The notes under the pieces: generated by a model
What the model was told of the DNA's origin: nothing
What the model saw: only the letters and a program-made list of their open reading frames with translations
Database searches by the model: none
Part shown: piece by piece, positions 13,401 to 17,201 of the stretch
Layout: each line of letters opens with the position of its first letter
Position numbering within the stretch: position 1 is the first letter of the stretch
NCBI RefSeq assembly: GCF_001949145.1
Contig: NW_019091526.1
Span: 188,001 to 205,201 of the forward strand
Length of the DNA stretch: 17,201 nt
DNA from: Acanthaster planci
Lineage: Eukaryota > Echinodermata > Asteroidea > Valvatida > Acanthasteridae
Direction: 5' to 3'
Translations under genes and position numbers: made by a program

Positions 13401-15715
13401 ATGTTGCTTTTCCCAAGCAGATCACACCAGCAACACGTCGATGAACCTTGAAAAAAACAAATCAAACAGCAATTACACAAATTCACCTACGTGTAACCTT
13501 ATGGCTTTTATAAATGCCACACACTCCAGAAACCAAAAGTCACAAAAATCAAATTATCAAATCTTAATATAACCAAGTTCAACAGAAAAAAAAGCGAAAG
13601 TTCTAAGGGTAAACAGCATCTGTTAGAGCCCGTTTACAGAAGTGATCCAGGGAACTCAGAATGAGGCAGTACAACCTCAGGATGCTTGTTGGCTCTGGTA
13701 AGCTAGCAAGACAGGCCGAGTTCAATCAAAGACCACTGGTTAACTAGAAGTTGGTTCGTGACGTACCTAGAGTTTGTGCGGTGAAGTTGAAGTGCGAATG
13801 ACCCTAGTCAACTGTTGTCAGATCATTGACCAGAAGGGGAGAAAAATAGGTGGCAGCAGGAAGGGCAAGATAGCAAAACTAAGAGTGAAAATGGTCGTTC
13901 ACCATTGACATACTGCTTGTCCACCATTTTTCTTATACAGTAAAATTTCAATAAGTCGAAGCTCAGGGGAATGGACGAAAAGTTTGAGTTATCCGACATT
14001 CGAGTTATCGAAAGTTACTTGCTTCAGTGAACATGCAACCTTACTGGCTTACGGCAGTTGGCCTGCAAGCTGAGTTGAACATGAAGTGGATTTTAGGCTA
14101 TCCCTACAGTGCAAGTTTTCCTCAAACATCATCATTAAACATGTTTTTATGTGGTACATTAATAAACAATAAACCAATGAAGTTATGTACCGGTACCTGT
14201 GTCTACGTCTTGAGAATTCATTCATTTGCTTTGCTTGATCGGGCTGTTACCGCATAACGCAGCGCGTGGGCCAGTCGGTCAAGGTTTCCGTACTGGGTCA
14301 CGTGATACATGTACAAAGCGCTTGAGGGCGCATCATTTGTGCCTGATTTAGGCTGTATCCGAATCTCTTGTCTAGAGCTAGGTCTTGGTATTCACTCCAT
14401 TGGAAATGCATGGAGATGCGCAGACAATAGACCTAGCCATAGCTGTGGAAGCCGGTTTCGGACACGGCCTTTTTTACGGTTGCGGTTGATGCCCGCCCAC
14501 CCAGTGCTTATCAGCCCGTGTGAACATGCTCGGCTCATCAAAGAAAAGCCGTGCACGTGACAGTAATGACTCATAATGAAGGCAAGCGTTCTTTCATAAC
14601 TTTTTATTCATCATTCTTCAGTTTTTTTTTTTAATTGGCCTACCAAAACTTCAAGATAAGCGGCTTTAGTGGTATTGACGTTTCGAGTTACGGACAATTT
14701 ATTGTACATGAAGGCCTATGCTTTTGTCAGGAATACAGAAAGACGTCGAGGTAAACGGAGTTTCAACTTAACAGGCTTTGACTTATCGAGTTTTTACTGT
14801 AACTGGTCCTCTCTGCACTGTGCAATTAACGATTTATGGCAACCAACGATGCGACAAACCTCGATAGGCTGGTCGCGAATAGTTGACTACACTTGTCCGA
14901 CCATCGTCGTCTAGTGCGTGTTCAATCAGAGTTAGTCAAACTATGGTTTACTATGGTCCTGGATCCAACTTGCCTACAGTTGACAGCATAGTCAATGTCT
15001 ATGCACAATGAGCACTGCATTTGGAGTTTTACAGATAGCGCTTTCATCTGAGAATCCCAAACTGAGTTAATATATACTTAATGCAAACTGAGTTATATAT
15101 GCAACTGTTTAGCGCCTGGCCTTCCCAAGAGGACTTGTATCCCACTGAGACAATGTCCCTCATATAAAGCTACATATGCATTATTATACCATGAGGTGAG
15201 ATAATGTACCTTACAAAGAATTATAGCAACTCACACTGAAGTGCCCCCTCTAGTGAGGTATGGCACTTCAGAGCTATACCTCACAGTGAGGCATTTTAAA
15301 CTAAGAGTGAGGTGCTGCACCATGAGGTGAAGGTCCGCACCTTGAGATGAGGTGCTGCACCTTAAGGTGAGGTTCTGCACCTTGAGATGAGGCACTGCAC
15401 CTTAATTCCGTTCCTCATATTTACAGCAAAGAACAAATGTAGAACCTCTCCAATTTGAAGTGAACCGACTGAAAATACTGACCTGGAAATCTCCCCAATC
15501 ATTGTTCTCCAGGTGCATGTGCTGCCTGTAGCGGATCCACATGCTACGCTTGGAGTCCGGCAGCTGGATGTAGGTCACACTGGTGACGCGGTCGATGATG
15601 CGGGCATAGAACTTGGTCTTGAGCTGCATGAGGGGCTTAACCAGGACCAATAGCCGCTGGTGGTCCTCAGCCCGTTGGCTGTAGTCGGCGACACTCATGG
15701 CTTTGCTGGATATAT
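1195..15715 (-). CDS. TRAPPC9: TRAPPC9 (NIBP/Trs120), 14 coding exons, 3' end outside the window
   Basis: This is trafficking protein particle complex subunit 9, a family-defining subunit of the TRAPPII tether and Rab exchange complex that acts at the Golgi and on recycling membranes; the mammalian protein is also called NIBP because it binds NIK and IKK2. Joining the 14 exons gives about 726 residues, against roughly 1150 in vertebrates, so the C-terminal third is off the left edge. Recognisable blocks in order: [14 protein letters not shown] at 1-14, NDWGDFQ at 66-72, VLESKRLDR and QGRMRKH in the N-terminal part, ACIKA, then [18 protein letters not shown] at 391-408, [42 protein letters not shown] and VVPALPLL. 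These match human TRAPPC9 in the same order. All 13 introns are GT-AG and every phase is consistent, with no frameshift or premature stop, so the gene looks intact. The family call is near certain; exon edges rest on splice consensus and remembered homology, not transcripts. Confidence 0.97.
1409..2030. other. TRAPPC9 intron 13
   Basis: AT-rich intron with donor GTAAGA at the right and acceptor CACCCTGCAG at the left. I see no gene, RNA gene or clear repeat in it. Confidence 0.85.
2031..2157 (-). CDS. TRAPPC9: TRAPPC9 coding exon 13
   Basis: 127 nt, phase 0 in and phase 1 out; acceptor TTTATTTGTCACAG, donor GTAG|GTAAGA. It encodes [20 protein letters not shown], then [13 protein letters not shown], then KGAGILTIV. 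Human has [21 protein letters not shown] and TGTITVNGY. This is a beta-strand-rich domain. Confidence 0.95.
2158..2597. other. TRAPPC9 intron 12
   Basis: Intron with donor GTAAGC and acceptor TTGTCACAG. It contains one TACATGTACA at 2514-2523; nothing else stands out. Confidence 0.85.
2598..2683 (-). CDS. TRAPPC9: TRAPPC9 coding exon 12
   Basis: 86 nt, phase 1 in and phase 0 out; acceptor TTTATCCATCAG, donor TTG|GTAAGC. It encodes [20 protein letters not shown] then PFELRVSNL. Human has [29 protein letters not shown]. The pattern fits the start of the first immunoglobulin-like beta domain of the Trs120 family. The open frame extends upstream into intron 11 without homology. Confidence 0.95.
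2684..3274. other. TRAPPC9 intron 11
   Basis: Intron with donor GTAAGA and acceptor TATCCATCAG. AT-rich; nothing else seen. Confidence 0.85.
3275..3429 (-). CDS. TRAPPC9: TRAPPC9 coding exon 11
   Basis: 155 nt, phase 2 in and phase 1 out; acceptor TATACCCCCCAG, donor GTTG|GTAAGA. It begins [17 protein letters not shown], then a serine-rich spacer, then the conserved GPFIYSPI, and a lysine-rich end (KDKKLKPRV). Human has SPFIYSPI followed by RNKKIDFQW. The serine-rich part is probably a disordered linker. Confidence 0.93.
3430..4088. other. TRAPPC9 intron 10
   Basis: Intron with donor GTGAGT and a good pyrimidine-rich acceptor TACCCCCCAG. Strongly AT-rich in 3840-4070; nothing else seen. Confidence 0.85.
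4089..4265 (-). CDS. TRAPPC9: TRAPPC9 coding exon 10
   Basis: 177 nt, phase 2 at both ends; acceptor AATCGGCAG, donor AA|GTGAGT. It encodes [20 protein letters not shown] and ends [10 protein letters not shown]. Human has LSFLLQTMLDFLSDQEKKD and VPFTKLPIVR at the matching ends, with a diverged middle. This is the end of the helical solenoid before the beta-rich part of the protein. Confidence 0.93.
4266..4740. other. TRAPPC9 intron 9
   Basis: Intron with donor GTAACA and acceptor ATCGGCAG. It holds the pair of diverged direct repeats at about 4291 and 4467. Confidence 0.85.
4289..4500 (+). repeat. Pair of diverged direct repeats about 175 bp apart (intron 9)
   Basis: TTTGGTGGCAGCAGTGGAAT followed by AAGTTAGTTCCACA (from 4291) resembles ATGGTGGCGGCAGTAGAATA followed by AACTAGCTCTGCAA (from 4467). 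The shared core is GGTGGC.GCAGT.GAATAA..TAG. The intervening DNA is AT-rich. A related word, GGTGGCAGCAG, recurs at about 13850. It may be the remnant of a tandem duplication or two transposon ends. Confidence 0.5.
4741..4834 (-). CDS. TRAPPC9: TRAPPC9 coding exon 9
   Basis: 94 nt, phase 1 in and phase 2 out; acceptor TTTCTTGTTTAG, donor TTAG|GTAACA. It encodes [20 protein letters not shown] then [10 protein letters not shown] and the first two bases of R. Human has [20 protein letters not shown], then GNPALSVR. It follows the longest intron but one in the coding region (intron 8, 2.0 kb). Confidence 0.93.
5148..5519 (-). other. Unexplained 123-codon open frame in intron 8
   Basis: This is the longest open frame in the window that does not overlap a TRAPPC9 exon, in AT-rich sequence where stops should be frequent. 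It starts [20 protein letters not shown], contains [19 protein letters not shown] and [17 protein letters not shown], and ends in a phenylalanine- and leucine-rich, possibly membrane-like, stretch. No family is recognised, and no splice sites tie it to the TRAPPC9 reading frame. A decayed mobile-element fragment or chance are the main alternatives. Confidence 0.2.
5774..5786 (+). promoter_or_regulatory. Possible DR1 nuclear receptor half-site pair
   Basis: ATGTCAAAGGTCA differs by one base from two AGGTCA half-sites separated by one base, the site bound by HNF4 and RXR partners. Such a match occurs by chance often enough that this is only a pointer; its interest comes from lying at the edge of the CpG-rich block and 45 bases before an ATG in good context. 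Confidence 0.2.
5831..5932 (+). other. 33-codon open frame with strong start context, unrecognised
   Basis: The frame runs from ATG at 5831 to TGA at 5930-5932, with an in-frame TAA upstream at 5816, so it is closed at both ends. The context GAAGATGG has A at -3 and G at +4. The product starts [20 protein letters not shown] and continues [14 protein letters not shown] do not recognise it. It lies opposite to TRAPPC9 in the CpG-rich block. It may be the first exon of a gene nested in the intron, a transposon remnant or chance. Confidence 0.2.
6875..6944 (-). CDS. TRAPPC9: TRAPPC9 coding exon 8
   Basis: 70 nt, phase 0 in and phase 1 out; acceptor CTTATTATAG, donor ACAG|GTAAGG. It encodes [20 protein letters not shown] followed by YPT. 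Human has [20 protein letters not shown] here. The exon fills exactly the gap between PAWNM of exon 7 and the GW..LQ..LLHELV block of exon 9, with the right phases on both sides. The acceptor has a short polypyrimidine tract, so it is slightly less certain than the others. Confidence 0.9.
6945..7592. other. TRAPPC9 intron 7
   Basis: Intron with donor GTATGC and acceptor CTTATTATAG. It holds the 12-base direct repeat at 7329-7363 and a T9 run near 7490; long open frames on both strands here are chance overlaps with exon 7. Confidence 0.85.
7329..7363 (+). repeat. Two copies of AGTGGGTACCTG, 23 bp apart
   Basis: The 12-base word is identical at 7329-7340 and 7352-7363 in intron 7, each containing the palindrome GGTACC. 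It is probably a small tandem duplication. Confidence 0.7.
7593..7793 (-). CDS. TRAPPC9: TRAPPC9 coding exon 7
   Basis: 201 nt, residues 353-419, phase 0 at both ends; acceptor CTGCCTTTAG, donor ATG|GTATGC. It reads [20 protein letters not shown], then the most conserved block in the window, [18 protein letters not shown] (391-408). Human has [18 protein letters not shown]. The open frame continues past the donor into intron 7, but the extension has no homology, while the next exon picks up exactly at the following residue. Confidence 0.96.
7794..10343. other. TRAPPC9 intron 6, the longest in the window
   Basis: A 2.55-kb intron with donor GTGAGA and acceptor TGCCTTTAG. Around 9220-9285 two similar C-rich stretches (GTCCCCAAAAAAGTTCCCAT and GTCCCCAAATAGTGCCCATC) sit about 32 bases apart, and a third loosely similar one lies near 9790. 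No gene or RNA gene is supported. Confidence 0.8.
10344..10412 (-). CDS. TRAPPC9: TRAPPC9 coding exon 6 (23 codons)
   Basis: This is the smallest exon: 69 nt, phase 0 at both ends. Acceptor CATTGCAG, donor AAG|GTGAGA. It encodes [20 protein letters not shown] then QQK, matching human [20 protein letters not shown]. Because it is symmetrical, skipping it would remove 23 residues without shifting the frame. Confidence 0.95.
10413..11126. other. TRAPPC9 intron 5
   Basis: Intron with donor GTATGT and acceptor TCATTGCAG. It contains copy A of the interspersed repeat (10855-10935). Confidence 0.85.
10855..10935 (+). repeat. Interspersed repeat family, copy A (intron 5)
   Basis: Begins TGGAAGCCACTAGCTAGTAG and continues with TTATTTCTCATAAGCATGTG, AAGCCACAGCC and TTTGATTCA. 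The order of blocks TGG.AGC..CTAGCT, ATTTC..AT, GCCA.AG.. and GATT/AATTCA is the same in copies at 15892 and 16088. The family is not recognised; a decayed SINE or MITE fragment is the likeliest explanation. Confidence 0.55.
11127..11245 (-). CDS. TRAPPC9: TRAPPC9 coding exon 5
   Basis: 119 nt, phase 1 in and phase 0 out; acceptor TCCCCTCAG, donor GTATGT. The linker continues ([17 protein letters not shown]), followed by [20 protein letters not shown] and YSK. Human TRAPPC9 has [20 protein letters not shown] and YSK at this spot. Two AG dinucleotides sit side by side at the acceptor; only the first keeps the frame. Confidence 0.95.
11246..11634. other. TRAPPC9 intron 4
   Basis: Short intron with donor GTACGG and acceptor TCCCCTCAG; contains the 10-bp palindrome GTACATGTAC at 11554. 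Nothing else seen. Confidence 0.85.
11635..11763 (-). CDS. TRAPPC9: TRAPPC9 coding exon 4
   Basis: 129 nt, phase 1 to phase 1; acceptor GCTCTGCAG, donor GTACGG. It reads [16 protein letters not shown], matching human LEGLCSASVIYHYPG, then a proline, glycine and serine-rich stretch ([21 protein letters not shown]) without clear counterpart. In the human protein this place is also a poorly conserved linker, somewhat longer from memory, so it is probably a flexible loop. Confidence 0.93.
11764..12214. other. TRAPPC9 intron 3
   Basis: Intron with donor GTACAT and acceptor GCTCTGCAG; contains ACATGTACATGT at 11890. Nothing else seen. Confidence 0.85.
12215..12360 (-). CDS. TRAPPC9: TRAPPC9 coding exon 3
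   Basis: 146 nt, entering in phase 2 and leaving in phase 1 with donor GTACAT. With two bases carried from the previous exon it reads [18 protein letters not shown], then [20 protein letters not shown] and LWMG. Human TRAPPC9 has KKRCQGRMRKHVGDL, then [21 protein letters not shown]. The helical pattern fits the TPR-like solenoid of the family. A gene finder that looks only for long open frames would miss this exon. Confidence 0.95.
12361..13069. other. TRAPPC9 intron 2
   Basis: Intron with donor GTGAAA and acceptor CCTTTTCAG. It contains the CACAAGT mini-repeat at 12483-12538. Confidence 0.85.
12483..12538 (+). repeat. Short degenerate tandem repeat of CACAAGT (intron 2)
   Basis: The word CACAAGT with small variants (AACAAGTCA, TTCACAAGTCA, ATCACAAA, TTCACAAGTCT, TTCACAAGTTA) recurs at roughly 10 to 12 base spacing, five times. 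It is a simple-sequence expansion with no sign of a motif array of known type. Confidence 0.6.
13070..13446 (-). CDS. TRAPPC9: TRAPPC9 coding exon 2
   Basis: This is the largest coding exon (377 nt, residues 73-197 plus two bases of codon 198). The acceptor is TTTTTTTCAAG and the donor is AG|GTGAAA. It opens [12 protein letters not shown] and contains [12 protein letters not shown], the acidic stretch [26 protein letters not shown] and [16 protein letters not shown]. Human TRAPPC9 has the equivalents [29 protein letters not shown] and PFEKKDFVGLDT. It belongs to the conserved N-terminal Trs120-family region. Confidence 0.95.
13938..14799. mobile_element. Non-autonomous Tigger/pogo-like DNA transposon (862 bp) in TRAPPC9 intron 1
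   Basis: Both ends carry terminal inverted repeats beginning CAGTAAAA and then ATAAGTC.AAGC; 21 of the first 25 bases match between the left end and the reverse complement of the right end. The element is flanked on each side by TA (13936-13937 and 14800-14801), the target duplication of the Tc1/mariner superfamily. Repeated subterminal motifs (GAGTTATC, TCGAGTTA, TAAGTCGAA) are typical of Tigger-like elements of the pogo branch. No open frame inside encodes a recognisable transposase, so it is a deletion derivative moved in trans. CpG dinucleotides are more frequent inside than in the surrounding intron, which suggests a fairly young insertion. It carries a second hairpin at 14351-14469. Confidence 0.85.
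14351..14469. repeat. 119-bp imperfect hairpin nested inside the Tigger-like element
   Basis: The left arm starts GGCTGTATCCGAA and the right arm, read on the other strand, starts GGCCGTGTCCGAA. Further matches are GCTAGGTCT and, near the centre, CTCCAT. The arms are about 50 to 60 bases with small bulges and a short loop near 14401-14409. This could be a separate foldback MITE that inserted into the transposon, or an internal arm of the original element. No convincing target duplication is visible at its ends. Confidence 0.65.
15058..15095 (+). repeat. Two copies of CAAACTGAGTTA, 26 bp apart
   Basis: CAAACTGAGTTA occurs at 15058-15069 and 15084-15095, each followed by an AT-rich TATATA stretch. 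It is a small local duplication in intron 1, between the transposon and the minisatellite. Confidence 0.7.
15311..15400. repeat. 20-bp-period minisatellite in intron 1, next to the exon 1 donor
   Basis: About four and a half copies of a 20-base unit, typified by GGTGCTGCACCTTGAGATGA, start at 15311, 15331, 15351, 15371 and 15391. Copies differ by a few substitutions; a looser, decayed stretch with the same GAGGT...CACTT words reaches back to about 15250. In the best copies the core AGGTGC-T-GCACCT is a perfect inverted repeat around one base. The array ends about 80 bases from the splice donor of exon 1. Confidence 0.85.
15483..15715 (-). CDS. TRAPPC9: TRAPPC9 exon with initiator ATG (coding exon 1)
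   Basis: Coding runs from ATG at 15698 to 15483 (residues 1-72, ends in phase 0), with donor GTCAGT at 15482. The human protein also places 72 residues up to the equivalent WGDFQ. The start is chosen because [14 protein letters not shown] matches the vertebrate N terminus MSVPDY..AEDHQ. Upstream, a pyrimidine-rich tract ending TTCTTGCAG (AG at 15717-15716) looks like an acceptor, leaving 17 nt of 5' UTR in this exon and implying a separate noncoding first exon further right. That upstream exon was not identified. Confidence 0.93.
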
Positions 15716-15891
15716 CTGCAAGAACAGGTCAAAGAGTCAAAACTAGGCTCCTTTGATGTGATATTTTATAGCCATTCAGCTTGATACCGGTAGGTAGAAA
15801 CCCTACTACACTGAGTGAACTGGAGGAGTAACACCCAATTACTTTGCTCCAGCTGGAAATAACAAGAATGCTGAACAGAGATTAATACAAA

Positions 15892-15970
15892 TGGGAGCCG
15901 CCAGCTAGTGGTGTCACGTATTTCCTACAGACTTGTGTATTGTTTTCAGCCATAGCCAAGTGATTTGTCC
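15892..15970 (+). repeat. Interspersed repeat family, copy B (upstream of exon 1)
   Basis: Begins TGGGAGCCGCCAGCTAGTGG, then TATTTCCTACAGACTTG and TTCAGCCATAGCCAAGTGAT. It is closest to copy C, sharing ATTTCC.A.AGACTTG and CAGCCA.AG. Its end also forms one arm of the inverted repeat at 15948-16067. Confidence 0.6.
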
Positions 15971-16067
15971 GTGGTCAGCCCCTTAAAAAGGAGTGAACAG
16001 CAAGATTCCATATCTGTACGTCAGAGGATTGCATGTGAAGCCTCATCTGAAATACTTGGCTATGGCT
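15948..16067. repeat. Inverted repeat with perfect 14-bp arms
   Basis: AGCCATAGCCAAGT at 15948-15961 is matched by its exact reverse complement, ACTTGGCTATGGCT, at 16054-16067, with a 92-base spacer. One arm is the tail of repeat copy B, so the second arm is probably part of an inverted copy of the same family, making this a small cluster of nested insertions. Confidence 0.7.
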
Positions 16068-16087
16068 AGAAATTACATGTGCACCTA

Positions 16088-16163
16088 TGGAAGCTTCTAG
16101 CTTGCGGATGTAACCATTTCCCATAGACTTGCACCTTATTGCCAGCCACAGAAATATAATTCA
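16088..16163 (+). repeat. Interspersed repeat family, copy C (upstream of exon 1)
   Basis: Begins TGGAAGCTTCTAGCTTGCGG, then CCATTTCCCATAGACTTGCA and GCCAGCCACAGAAAT, ending AATTCA. It is a diverged direct repeat of copy B about 196 bases away, and of copy A in intron 5. Confidence 0.6.
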
Positions 16164-16812
16164 AGCAGTACAATGTACCTCTTCCTTGGCATGAGCAGAT
16201 GTACAACACTTTCATGCCTAAAAGATCAGGGCATTTTCTTCAGATACAAGCGAAATGATTTGGAGGATGTAGCAAAGCAAAGATTGACAAGCTGGTCTAG
16301 AATTAGACGCATATACAAATGTATGTAGGACTGAATTCTATCTTGTATTCACTGGTCCAATGTACATGTACTTAAGCTCAGTCAGATTATGGCTGACTCT
16401 GTATGGCTTGCATTGCAGGTTTTTTATCTTCACAAGTGAGGAAAAAAGCAGTTTTTTGGAAAAAGCAGTCTCTTCCCTCTTGCATAAAGTTTGTTAAGCT
16501 AAAAGCTTTAAGTTTATTGCTTGTTTATACAGGGTAAATCAATTAGGCCAGTAATGTACGGTGGATAAATTGTACGGTGAGTAAAAGAGTTGTTTTTTGT
16601 GGCTTGCACCAATGCTGTACATGCAAATGCTGAGGATGGGAAATGAAAGGTGCTCAAGCAATAAAGCAAGTCTCGGTGGCTAAAATCACTATCAGTGATA
16701 CGACATAACTCTGTTCTCTGAACTTACTCCCAGAAGTCTAGCAAGGACAGTTGAAGATGTACCCATATGTGTACGGTATCGTGCGCGCATTCATAATCAT
16801 GGGTTTTCAGAA

Positions 16813-16830
16813 GTTACATGTACATGTAAC
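16813..16830. repeat. Perfect 18-bp palindrome GTTACATG/TACATGTAAC in a TACATGTA-rich tract
   Basis: The 18 bases are exactly self-complementary. The surrounding 16360-17190 has many further copies of GTACATGTAC or TACATGTACA (for example 16362-16371, 16882-16892, 17093-17102, 17131-17148, 17178-17186). The same word is scattered in introns at 2514, 11554, 11890 and 14307. Such enrichment is known from several marine invertebrate genomes; no function is inferred. Confidence 0.75.
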
Positions 16831-17201
16831 ACAGCAGTTGAATTGATGCACATGAATGGGCAATCTGATATTTCATGTGTATACATGTACATTGAAAACA
16901 TCAAGGTAATAATTTGAATGTGTACGCATAAACTTTCTACAGCAGTTTTGGGGACAAAATTTCCCTTGTACGTGTTTGTTGGAATTCGGCTTGATGTTCC
17001 ATCAAAAACTTAAATATGACAAACACGAATGACACGAGTAACAACCAAACCAACATGAAGCAAAATGTGAGCACCATATACAAGAACAGAGCATACATGT
17101 ACACCTTAAGTACACATATACACATACAATGTACATGTGTACATGTACATCTGCATTAGACAACCATCAACTACTAGTACATGTACACTGTACTGTGCTG
17201 T

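Larger units (their letters stand above)
13447..15482. other. TRAPPC9 intron 1
   Basis: A 2.0-kb intron with donor GTCAGT and acceptor TTTTTTTCAAG. It holds the Tigger-like element (13938-14799), a small CpG-rich imperfect inverted repeat just after it (14846-14858 against 14893-14910), the CAAACTGAGTTA pair and the 20-bp minisatellite. Confidence 0.85.
15716..17201. other. Sequence upstream of the ATG exon, probably 5' UTR intron
   Basis: An acceptor-like TTCTTGCAG adjoins the ATG exon, so this is probably an intron inside the 5' UTR. I could not place a noncoding first exon, TATA box or CpG island. It contains repeat copies B and C with their inverted repeat, and many TACATGTA palindromes from 16360 on. 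Confidence 0.6.

Noticed and set aside
15311-15400. Regular repeats considered as a CRISPR array
   Set aside because: The unit is a 20-bp tandem repeat without unique spacers, in a eukaryotic intron.

Overview
The window looks like genomic DNA from a marine invertebrate, probably an invertebrate deuterostome (amphioxus, hemichordate or echinoderm); the sequence does not decide which. The grounds are one gene split into many GT-AG exons with introns of roughly 0.3 to 2.5 kb, a protein close to vertebrate TRAPPC9, AT-rich introns crowded with the palindrome TACATGTA, and DNA-transposon debris. There are no operons, Shine-Dalgarno sites or bacterial genes. A single N (6114) shows this is draft assembly.

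One gene explains nearly everything. TRAPPC9 (NIBP/Trs120), a large TRAPPII tethering-complex subunit, runs on the minus strand. The initiator ATG is at 15698. Fourteen coding exons then run leftwards at 15698-15483, 13446-13070, 12360-12215, 11763-11635, 11245-11127, 10412-10344, 7793-7593, 6944-6875, 4834-4741, 4265-4089, 3429-3275, 2683-2598, 2157-2031 and 1408-1195. All junctions are AG/GT and the reading phases join without a break, giving 2180 coding nucleotides (726 codons plus 2 nt). The C-terminal third lies beyond the left edge. The 5' UTR upstream of an acceptor at 15717-15716, and the promoter, were not located.

The rest is intronic or upstream. Intron 1 carries an 862-bp non-autonomous Tigger/pogo-like DNA transposon (13938-14799, TA target duplication) with a 119-bp hairpin inside it, and a 20-bp-period minisatellite (15311-15400) close to the exon 1 donor. 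Intron 8 (4835-6874) holds a CpG-rich block (about 5740-6370) and an unexplained 123-codon open frame. A diverged interspersed repeat occurs three times (10855, 15892, 16088). The right end is dense in TACATGTA palindromes.

I see no new multi-gene system. The most useful second looks are the CpG-rich island inside intron 8, the nested transposon and the three-copy repeat family.
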